Source: Metabacillus mangrovi
Lineage (GTDB): Bacteria > Bacillota > Bacilli > Bacillales > Bacillaceae
Assembly: GCF_009711125.1 (NCBI RefSeq)
Contig: NZ_WMIB01000003.1
Location: forward strand, 165,162-229,161
DNA: 64,000 nucleotides
Direction: 5' to 3'
Made by a program: the position numbers and the translations under genes. Below, in pieces: positions 54,434 to 63,148 of the stretch. Position 1 is the stretch's first letter. The number at the start of each line of letters is the position of its first letter. The notes under the pieces were generated by a model, which saw only the letters and a list, made by a program, of their open reading frames with translations, searched no databases and was not told where the DNA came from.

Positions 54434-55294
54434 TTGAGTTACCGTATTGGATTTTTAGGACCGGAAGCTACATTTACCCATTTAGCTGTATCTAAATTTT
54501 TTCATGCCCAGACCGAGCAGATCCCTTACGCCACCATTCCTGCCTGCATGGATGCTGTGGCAGGAGGCGACGTCGATTTTGCGATCGTTCCGCTTGAAAA
54601 TGCCATTGAAGGGTCAGTCAACCTGACCGTAGATTACCTCGTCCATGAACAGCCGCTTCATATCGTAGGCGAACTGGTCGTGCCGATCAATCAGCATCTG
54701 ATGGTACATCCGAGCCGTGCATCATCATGGAGAGACTTGGAAAAAATCATTTCGCACTCCCATGCGATCGCTCAGTGTCACCGTTATCTCCATAAAGAAT
54801 TTCCAAAAGCAGAGCACTCGCATGCTGCCTCCACCGGAGCAGCCGCCCGTCACATCAGCTTGAATCCGCATGAAAATGCAGCGGTCATCGCCAATGAGAT
54901 GGCTTCCGAAGTATATGGTTTAACCATTGTGGAACGTGACATTCACGACTACCATTATAATCATACTCTTTTCGCCATCCTGCACCCCTCGATGAATGAA
55001 AAGCCGCCAACTCTGCCGGGCTTCGAAGGAAAGGACAAAACCACCATCATGGTGACACTCCCCTCCGACCAGGCGGGCACGCTCCATCAGGTGCTTTCAG
55101 CCTTCTCATGGAGAAAGCTGAACATGTCAAAAATCGAGTCGCGGCCTATGAAAACAGGCCTCGGCAACTACTTTTTCCTGATTGATCTGGAGCATGCCAT
55201 GGACGGCATCTTAATCCCCGGCGCCATCAGTGAGCTTGAAGCACTCGGCTGCGGAGTGAAGGTGCTCGGAAGCTATAAAGCATTTTTTGCATAA
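54434..55294 (+). CDS. pheA: Prephenate dehydratase PheA
   Basis: A 286-residue monofunctional prephenate dehydratase making phenylpyruvate for phenylalanine synthesis. The substrate domain shows IGFLGPEATFTHLA, VPLENAIEGSVN and ATIPACMDAVAGGDVDFAIVP. A C-terminal ACT domain (LPSDQAGTLHQVLSAFSWRKLNMSKIESRP) contains the ESRP motif used for phenylalanine feedback inhibition. Where many dehydratases have TRF, this has NHTLFAIL, which I recall from other Bacillus PheA. The start is TTG; AAGGAGAG lies about 11 bases upstream. Confidence 0.95.
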   Translation: MSYRIGFLGPEATFTHLAVSKFFHAQTEQIPYATIPACMDAVAGGDVDFAIVPLENAIEGSVNLTVDYLVHEQPLHIVGELVVPINQHLMVHPSRASSWRDLEKIISHSHAIAQCHRYLHKEFPKAEHSHAASTGAAARHISLNPHENAAVIANEMASEVYGLTIVERDIHDYHYNHTLFAILHPSMNEKPPTLPGFEGKDKTTIMVTLPSDQAGTLHQVLSAFSWRKLNMSKIESRPMKTGLGNYFFLIDLEHAMDGILIPGAISELEALGCGVKVLGSYKAFFA

Positions 55295-55303
55295 AGAAAA
55301 GAA

Positions 55304-55335
55304 ACGGATCGCGGGAATCAGCGGTCCGTTTTTTT
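55304..55335 (+). terminator. Terminator after pheA
   Basis: A 9-bp stem acggatcgc / gcggtccgt (one U-G pair) with an 8-nt loop and TTTTTT tail. Confidence 0.88.
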
Positions 55336-55375
55336 GATGTGGGATTACCTGTGGGTGAATGGAAAGGGCGGGGGG

Positions 55376-55470
55376 ACTTCATTCAGGTGAAAGCGGGGTC
55401 AGTACTTCATTCGGTAAAAAGCGGACTGAGTCTCTCATTCAGGAAAAAGCGGGGTCAGTCCCCCACTCAG
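55376..55470 (+). repeat. 28-bp tandem repeats
   Basis: Three consecutive 28-bp units at 55376-55403, 55404-55431 and 55432-55459 follow the pattern nCTTCATTCAGGnnAAAGCGGGGTCAGT, plus a partial fourth unit. They lead directly into the longer repeats and share their GGGGTCAGT end motif. Confidence 0.7.
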
Positions 55471-55477
55471 ATAAAGC

Positions 55478-55710
55478 ACTAAAGCTCCGGCACCATCCCT
55501 GTCAACCGTTGGGGCACAAGGTTTCAGCGTGTAGAGTCTCTGTCCCCTGATGCGGTGAAGCGTGTGGGGACAGACCCGGTGCCAGTCCCCATGTTCTCTG
55601 CCGAACTAAAGCTCCGGCACCATCCCTGTCAACCGTTGGGGCACAAGGTTTCAGCGTGTAGAGTCTCTGTCCCGCGCTGCGTTAAAGCAGAGCGGGACAG
55701 ACCCCGCCAA
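55478..55710 (-). repeat. Third tandem dimer of the ~127-bp repeat (inverted)
   Basis: A 69-bp segment starting ACTAAAGCTCCGGCACC is present identically at 55478-55546 and 55605-55673, exactly 127 bp apart. Between and after the copies are GGTGCCAGTCCCC, GGGGACAGACCC and GGGACAGACCCCGCC end motifs. Read on the minus strand it matches the unit order at 10774-11034 (GGTGCCGGAGCTTTAGT). Apart from the terminator of niaR, no gene is supported in 55336-55802. Confidence 0.75.
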
Positions 55711-55770
55711 ACTCCGTTTACCAGTGAGAGGTTTCTGTGGAAAATGGTGTCTGGCCATCCCCGCCTCCCC

Positions 55771-55805
55771 AAAAAAGCTGAACCTCCAAGGTTCAGCTTT
55801 TTTCA
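55771..55805. terminator. Terminator of nifS-niaR
   Basis: A 13-bp stem aaaagctgaacct / aggttcagctttt with a 3-nt loop, flanked by A and T runs on both sides, so it can act in either direction. On the minus strand it follows niaR directly. Confidence 0.85.
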
Positions 55806-56339
55806 ATCTCCTCTTATTAAAAATCCCGCTTTGTCCAGGGCAAGGCACACTTCGTCCAGGATCTCTTCTGTATCGGCTGTGATGGTGTGCATGTGAACGC
55901 CGTCTGTCAGCTGGGAGAGATAGAAGGACTGGCTTGATGTAATTTTCCTTATGAATTCTTTAACTTCCTTGCGGCTGTGCACCTGGATGGATGCTGTGAG
56001 GTCCCCGTAAACGGGGTGCTCGACACGGACATCCTTCACTGCGGCACCGTTATCAACTACTATGTTCAGTTCTTCCTCCGCCTGCTCCGGTGTATGGACA
56101 CAGGCGATCAGCCGCTCGGCGTGTGCCGGGGCTGCCTGCTGATGGATATACAGGTAGCCCTGGCTTGTCGCGATGATGGGTTCGGACCGGGCTTTTAATA
56201 GAGAAATATCCTGGACGATGACCTGACGGCTCACGTTCATGGATAGTGCCAGTCCGCTTCCTGTCAGGGGTTCGGATGAGGTTTTGAGCTGGTGGAGGAT
56301 TAGGTTTCTGCGTTCTTCTCCGTATACTTTTTCGTTCAT
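55803..56339 (-). CDS. niaR: NAD biosynthesis repressor NiaR (YrxA)
   Basis: NiaR is a niacin-responsive repressor of NAD synthesis and transport genes. The 178-residue protein has an N-terminal winged helix (ERRNLILHQLKTSSEPLTGSGLALSMNVSRQVIVQDISLL) and a C-terminal 3H domain with its spaced histidines (VEHPVYGDL, SIQVHSRKEV, DGVHMHTI). The ATG at 56339 has AAAGGATG upstream and overlaps the nifS stop (ATGA); the longer frame has no such support. Its likely operator lies in the nifS-nadB intergenic region. Confidence 0.93.
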   Translation of the reverse strand: MNEKVYGEERRNLILHQLKTSSEPLTGSGLALSMNVSRQVIVQDISLLKARSEPIIATSQGYLYIHQQAAPAHAERLIACVHTPEQAEEELNIVVDNGAAVKDVRVEHPVYGDLTASIQVHSRKEVKEFIRKITSSQSFYLSQLTDGVHMHTITADTEEILDEVCLALDKAGFLIRGD

Positions 56340-57487
56340 TCCGGCGTCATCCTTTCTAATGCTGCCCCGCAATGCCGGTGTAAAATGGTCTCCACCTGCT
56401 CCATATGAGACAGAGTGGTGTTCCTTCCCGTGGAGATCCGAATAAAGCTGTGGGCTTCTTCTTCCGGAATTCCGAGGGAGAGAAGTGTTTCCGGGGGCTT
56501 GGCCATTCCGGAGTGGCAGGCACTTCCGGTCGCGATGGCGATGCCGTTTTGGCTGCAGGCAAGCATCGCGTACTGGCCTTCTCTATTATGCAATAAACAG
56601 CCCATGATTCCCGGGAGCTGCTGGTGGGGCTGCGGGGCTTCGATCAGCCTTCCTACTTGAGATTTTATAAGAAAGCGGGAAAAATGCTCTCTGTATTGTC
56701 TCATTTTCTCCTGTTCCCTGTCCATCGACTCTACCGTTTCAGCGGCTGCTGCGGCAAATGAGACAATGCCGGGTACATCCACCGTCCCTGGCCGGAAGCC
56801 GTTCTCATGGGAAGTCCCCGGAATGCAGGGTTTCCAGAACATATTCGGTGAAAGATAGGCAGCTCCAAGCCCTTTTGGACCGTGTACTTTATGAGAGGAG
56901 ACGGTGAGAGCACTGATCCCCCAGCTCTCGGCTTCCAGTGGGAGCTTGCCGAAGGTTTGGACGCAATCCGAGTGAAAGAGAATCTTTTTTTCAGCGGCAA
57001 GGCGGCTGATTCCCGCGATGTCGTGAACCAGGCCGGTTTCCGAGTTGGCGTGTTGGATGGTGATCAAAGCGGTACGGTCCGTTATATATTCTGCCGTTTC
57101 CTTTTCCGTTATGATGCCATGTTTCCCGGGCAGTACGGTCTTTATCACATACCCTCTGCTTTTCAGGCTGTCTAAGTAGGTGCGGATCGAAGCATGCTCA
57201 GTTGCACCCATAATGATTTCATTTTTGCCTTCTTCAGCGCCGTTTAAAAGAGACTGAATAGCGAGGACATTCGCTTCGCTGCCGCTCCCTGTAAAATACA
57301 GTCCGTCTTCACTGCCTCCGATTAAAGCTGCGATCCTTCGCCTGCTGACCGCGAGCCATTCAGATGCTTTTCCGCCTTCATCATGAAGGCTCCTGCTGTT
57401 GGCATACGCCTCTTTTGCTGCCTGTGCGTAAGCTTGCAGAGCCAGCTCACTCATGGGGGCGGAAGCTGCAAAATCCAAATAAATCAA
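56336..57487 (-). CDS. nifS: Cysteine desulfurase NifS (NAD-linked)
   Basis: A 383-residue PLP-dependent desulfurase of the NifS/IscS family. In B. subtilis the gene at this place supplies sulfur for the Fe-S cluster of the divergently encoded quinolinate synthase NadA. Features: IYLDFAASAPMS, TGSGSEANVLAIQSL, the PLP-Asp region HANSETGLVHDI, the PLP lysine in SSHKVHGPKGLGAAY, and the catalytic cysteine in GSACHSG. I set the start at the TTG at 57487, six bases after GGAGGA, which gives the normal MIYLD beginning. Confidence 0.93.
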   Translation of the reverse strand: MIYLDFAASAPMSELALQAYAQAAKEAYANSRSLHDEGGKASEWLAVSRRRIAALIGGSEDGLYFTGSGSEANVLAIQSLLNGAEEGKNEIIMGATEHASIRTYLDSLKSRGYVIKTVLPGKHGIITEKETAEYITDRTALITIQHANSETGLVHDIAGISRLAAEKKILFHSDCVQTFGKLPLEAESWGISALTVSSHKVHGPKGLGAAYLSPNMFWKPCIPGTSHENGFRPGTVDVPGIVSFAAAAAETVESMDREQEKMRQYREHFSRFLIKSQVGRLIEAPQPHQQLPGIMGCLLHNREGQYAMLACSQNGIAIATGSACHSGMAKPPETLLSLGIPEEEAHSFIRISTGRNTTLSHMEQVETILHRHCGAALERMTPE

Positions 57488-57521
57488 TCGTGTTCCTCCA
57501 TTCAAAAAAAGCCTTGTGCTT

Positions 57522-57551
57522 ATTTTAAAATTATGTAAAGATAGGTGTCAA
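57522..57551 (-). promoter_or_regulatory. nifS promoter
   Basis: On the minus strand TTGACA (57551-57546), an 18-bp spacer and TAAAAT (57527-57522), about 35 bases before nifS. The -35 lies inside the palindromic NiaR-type operator. I could not identify an equally good nadB promoter. Confidence 0.65.
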
Positions 57552-57564
57552 GACACATGTAAAG
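57541..57564. promoter_or_regulatory. NiaR operator between nifS and nadB
   Basis: The plus strand reads ATAGGTGTCAAGACACATGT, an inverted repeat around GTGTC/GACAC. It resembles the known NiaR site core TGTCTTGACA with flanking ACATGT. It overlaps the nifS -35 and ends about 14 bases before nadB, so one repressor could control both divergent operons. Confidence 0.75.
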
Positions 57565-57577
57565 CAAGGTGAAAAAA

Positions 57578-59107
57578 ATGCCGCAAACAGACGTTGTGAT
57601 AGTCGGAAGCGGAATCGCTGCATTGGCAGTGGCTTATTATATTTGTGAAGAACTGAACGTAGTTATGCTGACAAAAGGCCGTGTACAGGACGGAAATTCA
57701 GCTATGGCCCAGGGCGGGATTGCAGGGGCCCTTGCAAAAGAAGATTCATGGCGGCTTCATGGTGAAGACACGGTTCTTGCAGGTGACGGCCATACCGATA
57801 GAGAGGCAGCGATGCAGCTTGCCAAAGAAGGAAAAGAGCTTTTGCTTCACCTGCTTCAAGATGGGCTTCCGGCAGACCGGGATGTGGATGGATCGCTCAA
57901 ACTGGGGATGGAAGGGGCGCACCGCTTGCACCGGATCGTTCACTCCGGCGGCGATGAATCCGGGAGGATGACGGTTCAATTTTTGCTGGAAAAAATCCGC
58001 CATAAAGTAAAAATCATTGAGCACACAATGGTGACGGAGATCTTGGTTGAAAATGGGGTCTGCTATGGAGTCCGCACACTTGGGAGGGATGGCAGGCATG
58101 CTGAACTGACAGCCGGTGCGGTGGTCCTTGCTGCGGGAGGGTGCGGAAAGCTCTATGCCCATACCTCCAACCATCCTTCCTCAACCGGTGATGGACCCGC
58201 TCTCGCATATAGAGCAGGTGCGAGGCTTGCAGATATGGAATTTGTCCAGTTTCATCCGACGATGCTTGTGAAAGACGGCCATGTAAAGGGGCTTATTTCA
58301 GAAGCGGTAAGAGGCGAGGGAGCGTTCCTTCAGGACAGCAGCGGGGAGCGAATCATGGAGAAGGCTCATCCCCTGAAGGATCTTGCTCCGAGAGACATCG
58401 TTTCCAGGGAAATATTCAGGCGGCTTCAAGCAGGGGAAAGCACCTTTCTAAATATCCGGTCGATTCGTTCTTTTGACAAGAGATTTCCCGGCATTGCTTC
58501 TCTTTGCAGAAATCATGGAATTTCTCTTGAGCATGGACTGATTCCGGTTAAGCCGGGCATGCATTTTTTTATGGGAGGCGTGAAAACCGGCAGCCGCGGC
58601 CAAACGAGCCTCAGACGCTTGTATGCAGCGGGTGAGAGTGCCTGCACAGGCGTGCATGGGGCAAACCGGCTTGCGAGCAATTCGCTGCTGGAAGGTCTCG
58701 TTTTTGGAAGAAGAATCGCAGCTGAGCTGAAGAACGTAAAACAGGCAGAGAAAACATCCGTCCCGGGGAGAACCCTCATAAAAGCCTATTCCGTAAGCCG
58801 GCTGGAACTTGAAGAAATGATGGAGGCATACGCAGGCATCGAAAGGTCGGGAGAGGGGCTGCGGCGCCTGACAGACTGGTTCCGGAGCCTGACTTATAGA
58901 GAGGCCGATTCCGGCAGCTTAACCTGGGAGGAGATCGAGCTTTCCAACATGGTAACGGCCGCCGGAATGATCGCGTTCTCTGCACTGGAAAGAGAAGAGA
59001 GCAGAGGAGGCCATTACCGCTCAGACTTCCCGGTGAAACGGGAGGAGTGGCTCCGGAAAGAGATTATTTGGGAACGTGTGAAAAAACGTTTAGAGGTGAC
59101 AGGATGA
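57578..59107 (+). CDS. nadB: L-aspartate oxidase NadB
   Basis: NadB is an FAD enzyme that oxidises L-aspartate to iminoaspartate, first step of de novo NAD synthesis. The 509 residues show the dinucleotide-binding VVIVGSGIAALAVAYY, MAQGGIAGAL, the AHRLHRIVHSGGDESG region, a second FAD contact (AGESACTGVHGANRLASNSLLEGLVFG) and a C-terminal helical domain. I use the ATG at 57578, preceded by AAGGTGA; a GTG nine bases earlier has no site. It overlaps nadC by four bases. Confidence 0.95.
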   Translation: MPQTDVVIVGSGIAALAVAYYICEELNVVMLTKGRVQDGNSAMAQGGIAGALAKEDSWRLHGEDTVLAGDGHTDREAAMQLAKEGKELLLHLLQDGLPADRDVDGSLKLGMEGAHRLHRIVHSGGDESGRMTVQFLLEKIRHKVKIIEHTMVTEILVENGVCYGVRTLGRDGRHAELTAGAVVLAAGGCGKLYAHTSNHPSSTGDGPALAYRAGARLADMEFVQFHPTMLVKDGHVKGLISEAVRGEGAFLQDSSGERIMEKAHPLKDLAPRDIVSREIFRRLQAGESTFLNIRSIRSFDKRFPGIASLCRNHGISLEHGLIPVKPGMHFFMGGVKTGSRGQTSLRRLYAAGESACTGVHGANRLASNSLLEGLVFGRRIAAELKNVKQAEKTSVPGRTLIKAYSVSRLELEEMMEAYAGIERSGEGLRRLTDWFRSLTYREADSGSLTWEEIELSNMVTAAGMIAFSALEREESRGGHYRSDFPVKREEWLRKEIIWERVKKRLEVTG

Positions 59108-59958
59108 ACCGGCTAAAAGTGGAACAGAAAATCAGAGAATTTTTACTTGAGGATTTGGGGGACCGTGATGCGACATCAGAAGCGATCTTTTCTGATGATG
59201 CAAAAGGAGAGGCTGTCATTTATGCAAAGGAAACTGGGGTTTTTGCTGGAGAAGCGGTGCTTACATGCGCTTTTTCCATGCTGGACCCGAGCGCTGAAAT
59301 AACCGTTTTTAAGAAGGATGGCGAAACAATCGAAAAAGGAGAAGCTGCCGCTGCTGTCAAAGCGACCATCCGCTCCATTCTTGGTGCAGAGCGTACAGCC
59401 CTTAACCTGCTGCAGCGGATGAGCGGTATTGCAACGATGACCTCTGAAGCGGTTAAAAAGCTGGACAGTCCTGAGACGGCAATATGCGATACCCGGAAAA
59501 CAGCTCCGGGCCTCAGGATGTTTGATAAATATGCTGTGAGATGCGGGGGAGGAAGCAATCACCGCTTCGGGCTTCATGATGCCATCATGATCAAAGATAA
59601 TCATATTTCTTTTGCAGGCAGCATCCGTAAGGCGGTTGCTATGGCTAGGAGGTCAGCAGGTCACGCTGTAAAGATCGAAGTGGAAATCGAAACCGAAGAA
59701 CAGCTTCTGGAAGCGATCGAAGCGAAAGCAGATATTATTATGTTTGACAACCGGACGCCCGCGGAGGTTAAAAGGTTTGCAGAGCTCACACCATCCCCGT
59801 TCATAACGGAAGCATCGGGGGGAATCGACGTGGACAATATTTCAATGTACCGCGGGACGGGGGTACAGTATATTTCACTCGGCTGCCTCACCCATTCAGT
59901 CCGGGCTCTGGATTTCAGCTTACTGATGAAACAGGAGGAAACAAAACATGGCGTCTAA
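59104..59958 (+). CDS. nadC: Nicotinate-nucleotide pyrophosphorylase NadC
   Basis: A 284-residue quinolinate phosphoribosyltransferase forming nicotinate mononucleotide from quinolinate and PRPP. Motifs: [53 protein letters not shown] and the C-terminal SGGIDVDNI. The ATG at 59104 has AGAGGTGAC before it; upstream codons belong to nadB. It overlaps nadA by 11 bases. Confidence 0.96.
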   Translation: MNRLKVEQKIREFLLEDLGDRDATSEAIFSDDAKGEAVIYAKETGVFAGEAVLTCAFSMLDPSAEITVFKKDGETIEKGEAAAAVKATIRSILGAERTALNLLQRMSGIATMTSEAVKKLDSPETAICDTRKTAPGLRMFDKYAVRCGGGSNHRFGLHDAIMIKDNHISFAGSIRKAVAMARRSAGHAVKIEVEIETEEQLLEAIEAKADIIMFDNRTPAEVKRFAELTPSPFITEASGGIDVDNISMYRGTGVQYISLGCLTHSVRALDFSLLMKQEETKHGV

Positions 59959-61051
59959 TCTGCTTCTTGGAGGAGCTTTATCCCTTTTGCCCGAGCATTA
60001 CAGGTCGATGGAAGTGACGGAAATGGAAGATCGGATCCGGGAGATTAAGCAGCGTTTCGGGAAAAAACTTTTTATTCCCGGCCATCATTATCAAAAAGAT
60101 GAAGTGATACAGTTCTCCGATTGCACGGGAGATTCTTTGCAGCTTGCGCAGGCTGCTGCTGAAAACAAAGAAGCAGAGCACATTGTTTTTTGCGGTGTGC
60201 ATTTTATGGCTGAAACAGCAGATATGCTTACAGGCAGTGATCAGCACGTATATCTGCCGGATATGAGAGCCGGCTGCTCCATGGCGGATATGGCAAATAT
60301 TCAGCAGACTGAACGGGCATGGAAGCGTCTGACCGAACAGTTTGGCGATACGATCATCCCGCTCACCTACGTCAATTCCACAGCAGCCATAAAAGCCTTT
60401 GTCGGGCGTAATGGCGGGGCGGCTGTTACATCATCGAATGCGAGACGCATTGTTCAATGGGCTCTCAGCCAAAAGAAAAAGATCCTTTTCCTGCCGGATC
60501 AGCATCTTGGACGGAACACAGCCTTTGATCTTGGGATTCCGCTTAAGGATATGGCCGTTTGGAACCCGCAGGAGGAGATGCTCGAGCATGAGGGGGCAGC
60601 GGACCATTTACGGATCCTGCTTTGGAAAGGCCATTGCTCGGTTCATGAAAAATTCACAGTGAAAAATATTGACCATATCCGGAAGACGAAACCGGATATG
60701 AAAATTATCGTCCATCCGGAATGCACGCATGAGGTCGTCCAGCTCTCGGATCTCGCTGGCTCGACGAAATACATCATCGAACAGATCACCGCCGCTGCCC
60801 CGGGTACGAAGTGGGCAGTAGGGACAGAGATGAATCTTGTTAACCGCCTGATCCAGGCGAATCCGGACAAAGAAGTGATTTCACTAAATCCATATATGTG
60901 TCCGTGCCTGACTATGAACCGGATTGATCTCCCGCATTTGCTCTGGTCTCTCGAAGCGCTGGAGAGCGGAGCAGGAGTGAACCGTATTTCAGTTGACCCA
61001 GACATAACAGAGCAGGCCGTTCTGGCACTTGACCGGATGCTGTCCATCTAA
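59948..61051 (+). CDS. nadA: Quinolinate synthase NadA
   Basis: NadA condenses iminoaspartate with dihydroxyacetone phosphate using a [4Fe-4S] cluster. The 367-residue protein shows [48 protein letters not shown] and, near the C-terminus, [14 protein letters not shown] with cluster-ligand cysteines. It is last in nadBCA; the divergent nifS probably serves its cluster. AAACAGGAGGAAACAAAAC precedes the ATG. Confidence 0.96.
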   Translation: MASNLLLGGALSLLPEHYRSMEVTEMEDRIREIKQRFGKKLFIPGHHYQKDEVIQFSDCTGDSLQLAQAAAENKEAEHIVFCGVHFMAETADMLTGSDQHVYLPDMRAGCSMADMANIQQTERAWKRLTEQFGDTIIPLTYVNSTAAIKAFVGRNGGAAVTSSNARRIVQWALSQKKKILFLPDQHLGRNTAFDLGIPLKDMAVWNPQEEMLEHEGAADHLRILLWKGHCSVHEKFTVKNIDHIRKTKPDMKIIVHPECTHEVVQLSDLAGSTKYIIEQITAAAPGTKWAVGTEMNLVNRLIQANPDKEVISLNPYMCPCLTMNRIDLPHLLWSLEALESGAGVNRISVDPDITEQAVLALDRMLSI

Positions 61052-61071
61052 ATAAAAGGCCGTTCTGATTC

Positions 61072-61104
61072 AAACCCTCTTGGATAAAATCCCGGGGGTT
61101 TTTT
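61072..61104 (+). terminator. Terminator of nadBCA
   Basis: An 8-bp stem aaaccctc / gggggttt (one U-G pair) with a 14-nt loop and TTTTTTC tail. Confidence 0.75.
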
Positions 61105-61419
61105 CTGCTGCAAAAATGAGATGAAAGGTGCGGTCCGGAAAAAAATCCGCACGTATCTTGCCGGTAGAGCCCATGGGATCGCGGTGCATAACCCGGCTTC
61201 TCTGGTGGAGGAACGGGGGCATTTGTGGAATTATTTTTCAAAAAGTGGCACATATATCACGGTTTTTGCGTTTTATAATAGGGAAGTTTCAGGAGGGAGA
61301 ACAGGCGCGCATTTTCAAAAGGCATATTCGCCCCGGTTTATGCATAACTTGTGGTGAAGAATAACGGCAATTTGCCTGTATGTTTTTCCTGTACAGTTAA
61401 TGCATAGGAGGGGGAACCT
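61105..61419 (+). promoter_or_regulatory. nadA-safA gap with candidate sigma-E promoter
   Basis: The 315-bp gap holds two overlapping 78-codon frames that have no ribosome binding sites and no recognisable product, so I do not call them genes. At 61321-61350 GGCATATT, a 14-bp spacer and CATAACTT match the mother-cell sigma-E pattern well. safA is known to be sigma-E dependent. A strong AGGAGGGGG site at 61406-61414 serves safA. Confidence 0.65.
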
Positions 61420-62970
61420 TTGAAAATCCATATCGTTCAAAAAGGGGATACATTGTGGAATATCTCAAAAAAATACGGAGCCGATTTTGAAGAACTGAAA
61501 AAGATGAACTCCCAATTAAGCAACCCGGACTCCATAATGCCCGGAATGAAAATTAAAGTACCTTCGGGAAGCGTCCCTGTTAAAAAAGAAGCTCAAGTTA
61601 ATTTTAACGCAAAGAAAGAAATGCAGATGCCTGCAAAAGAACAGCCGAAAAAAGAGGTTCAGGCAGCAGAGGAGCCGAAAAAAGAGAAACCTGTTACTCC
61701 TTTTATGCCGAAGATGCCGAATATCCCGCAGCCTGTTTACCCTGAAATGGATATTAACAATTATTATATGGTGAACATGTCCTTGCCTCCAAAGCAGCCA
61801 AAGCTTCCTGAGAAAAAGGCGAATGTAATGCCGGAGATGAAAAAGCCGGCCAATGTCATGCCTGAATTGAAAAAGCCGGCCAATGTCATGCCGGAAATGA
61901 CAAAACCCGCAGAAAAGCCGAAAGAGAAGACTGCTGGAAAGCAGGAGGCGCAAAAGGCAGTTTCACCAGCCATGAAAGAGGAGGCAACAAAGAAAATGGA
62001 GAAAATGCCGAACATGCCTTATTCTGCTCCTTCTGGAGTAGCAGGAGCAATGCAGCCATCCATGCAGCAGCCGATGTACGGCGGCCCTGGATATGGAATG
62101 CAGGCTCCGATGCAAGGATATGGCTATCCTATGCATCATCACCATCACTGTCCGCCGCCGCCGATGCCATATTGGTGCTATCCTTCACCGCCAATGATGC
62201 CATACGGTGTAGCGGGAGCAATGGATGAAAACATGCCGAATGTGATGGGCGCCATGGATGAAAATATGCCGAACGTGATGGGTGCGATGTCCCCGAACAT
62301 GCCGAACGTAATGGGTGCGATGTCTCCGAACACGCCAAACGTGATGGGCGCATTCGAGAACCAGCCAAACGTAATGGGTGCGATGTCTCCGAATATGCCA
62401 AACGTGATGGGTGCATTCGAGAACCAGCCGAACGTGATGGGTGCGATGTCCCCGAACATGTCGAATATGCCGAACGTGATGGGTGCATTCGAGAACCAGC
62501 CAAATGTGATGGGTGCGATGTCTCCGAACATGCCGAACGTAATGGGTGCGATGTCTCCAAACATGCCAAACGTGATGGGTGCCATGGATGAAAACATGCC
62601 GAACGTGATGGGTGCTCAGAGCATGATGCCGCAAATGATGCCGCAGGGATATTCCCCATACCCGCCTGGATGCACTCCGATTTCCCCGGTAATGCCTGGT
62701 TCCGGATTCGGTCCCGGTGTGATGGGTGCGATGTCTCCGAACATGCCGAACGTGATGGGCGCGATGTCTCCGAACATGCCAAACGTGATGGGTGCCATGG
62801 AAGAAAATATGCCGAACGTAATGGGTGCCCAAAGCGGAAAAGGCCAGCCGCAGATGCAGGCAGGAGCTTACGGCCAGGATTGCGGATGCGGCCAGCCTTC
62901 TTACGGAATGCAGCCCGGATATGGCGGAATGTTTGGACGTCCGGACTTTTACAATACAGAAGAAGATTAA
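61420..62970 (+). CDS. safA: Spore coat morphogenetic protein SafA
   Basis: SafA directs inner-coat assembly and is recruited to the cortex through its LysM domain and SpoVID. The 516-residue protein starts with one LysM (KIHIVQKGDTLWNISKKYGADF to KIKVPSG, residues 1-50). A Lys/Pro/Glu linker follows, with three NVMPE repeats (about 125-160). A His/Pro patch lies near residue 235 (MHHHHHCPPPPMP). About fifteen PNVMGA repeats occupy residues 265-470, and a Cys/Gly-rich end (YGQDCGCGQPSYGMQPGYGG) closes it. It is longer than B. subtilis SafA and resembles ExsA of the B. cereus group in having repeats. The start is TTG after AGGAGGGGG. Confidence 0.92.
   Translation: MKIHIVQKGDTLWNISKKYGADFEELKKMNSQLSNPDSIMPGMKIKVPSGSVPVKKEAQVNFNAKKEMQMPAKEQPKKEVQAAEEPKKEKPVTPFMPKMPNIPQPVYPEMDINNYYMVNMSLPPKQPKLPEKKANVMPEMKKPANVMPELKKPANVMPEMTKPAEKPKEKTAGKQEAQKAVSPAMKEEATKKMEKMPNMPYSAPSGVAGAMQPSMQQPMYGGPGYGMQAPMQGYGYPMHHHHHCPPPPMPYWCYPSPPMMPYGVAGAMDENMPNVMGAMDENMPNVMGAMSPNMPNVMGAMSPNTPNVMGAFENQPNVMGAMSPNMPNVMGAFENQPNVMGAMSPNMSNMPNVMGAFENQPNVMGAMSPNMPNVMGAMSPNMPNVMGAMDENMPNVMGAQSMMPQMMPQGYSPYPPGCTPISPVMPGSGFGPGVMGAMSPNMPNVMGAMSPNMPNVMGAMEENMPNVMGAQSGKGQPQMQAGAYGQDCGCGQPSYGMQPGYGGMFGRPDFYNTEED
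62218..62832 (+). repeat. Coding tandem repeats within safA
   Basis: About fifteen copies of an 11-codon (33-bp) unit of the form NMPNVMGAMSP, with variants DEN, EEN and a 10-residue AFENQPNVMG type. They are split into a block of twelve and a block of three by an unrelated Met/Pro-rich insert. DNA copies are near identical, so slippage or recombination length change is likely, and assembly collapse is possible. Confidence 0.9.
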
Positions 62971-62981
62971 TGATCACGCAG

Positions 62982-63009
62982 GAGGCGACTCACAATCGTC
63001 TCTTTTTTT
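62982..63009 (+). terminator. Terminator after safA
   Basis: A 7-bp stem gaggcga / tcgtctc (one G-U pair) with a 7-nt loop and TTTTTTTG tail. Confidence 0.78.
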
Positions 63010-63069
63010 GTTCAGGTTAAGATCATAGCTCTGGAAACCGGTCCATCTGACTGGAGGGAACTGTCAACA

Positions 63070-63098
63070 TGAAAACTCCTTCTCCTGCACACTATAAT
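63070..63098 (+). promoter_or_regulatory. Possible coxA promoter
   Basis: TGAAAA at 63070-63075, 17-bp spacer and TATAAT at 63093-63098. The same bases can be read as a loose forespore-type promoter (TGAAAA with CACTATA), which would suit a spore-cortex gene; I cannot decide between them. Confidence 0.35.
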
Positions 63099-63148
63099 CA
63101 GGAGCACATGTGCTCAGGATGGTCAAATAAGGGCAGGGGGTTGTCATT

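Noticed and set aside
55359..55896. 63- and 113-codon plus-strand frames between pheA and niaR
   Set aside because: They are created by the repeat units (identical peptide stretches in both), have no ribosome binding sites and one runs into niaR antisense.
61121..61364. Two overlapping 78-codon frames between nadA and safA
   Set aside because: No ribosome binding site and no domain. They cross the well-matched sigma-E promoter, so the interval is better read as regulatory.
62129..62977. Long antisense open frames (up to 282 codons) across safA
   Set aside because: They arise from the 33-bp repeat in safA, have no ribosome binding site and encode repetitive His/Ser/Arg-rich peptides. The plus frame has LysM and an ideal start site.
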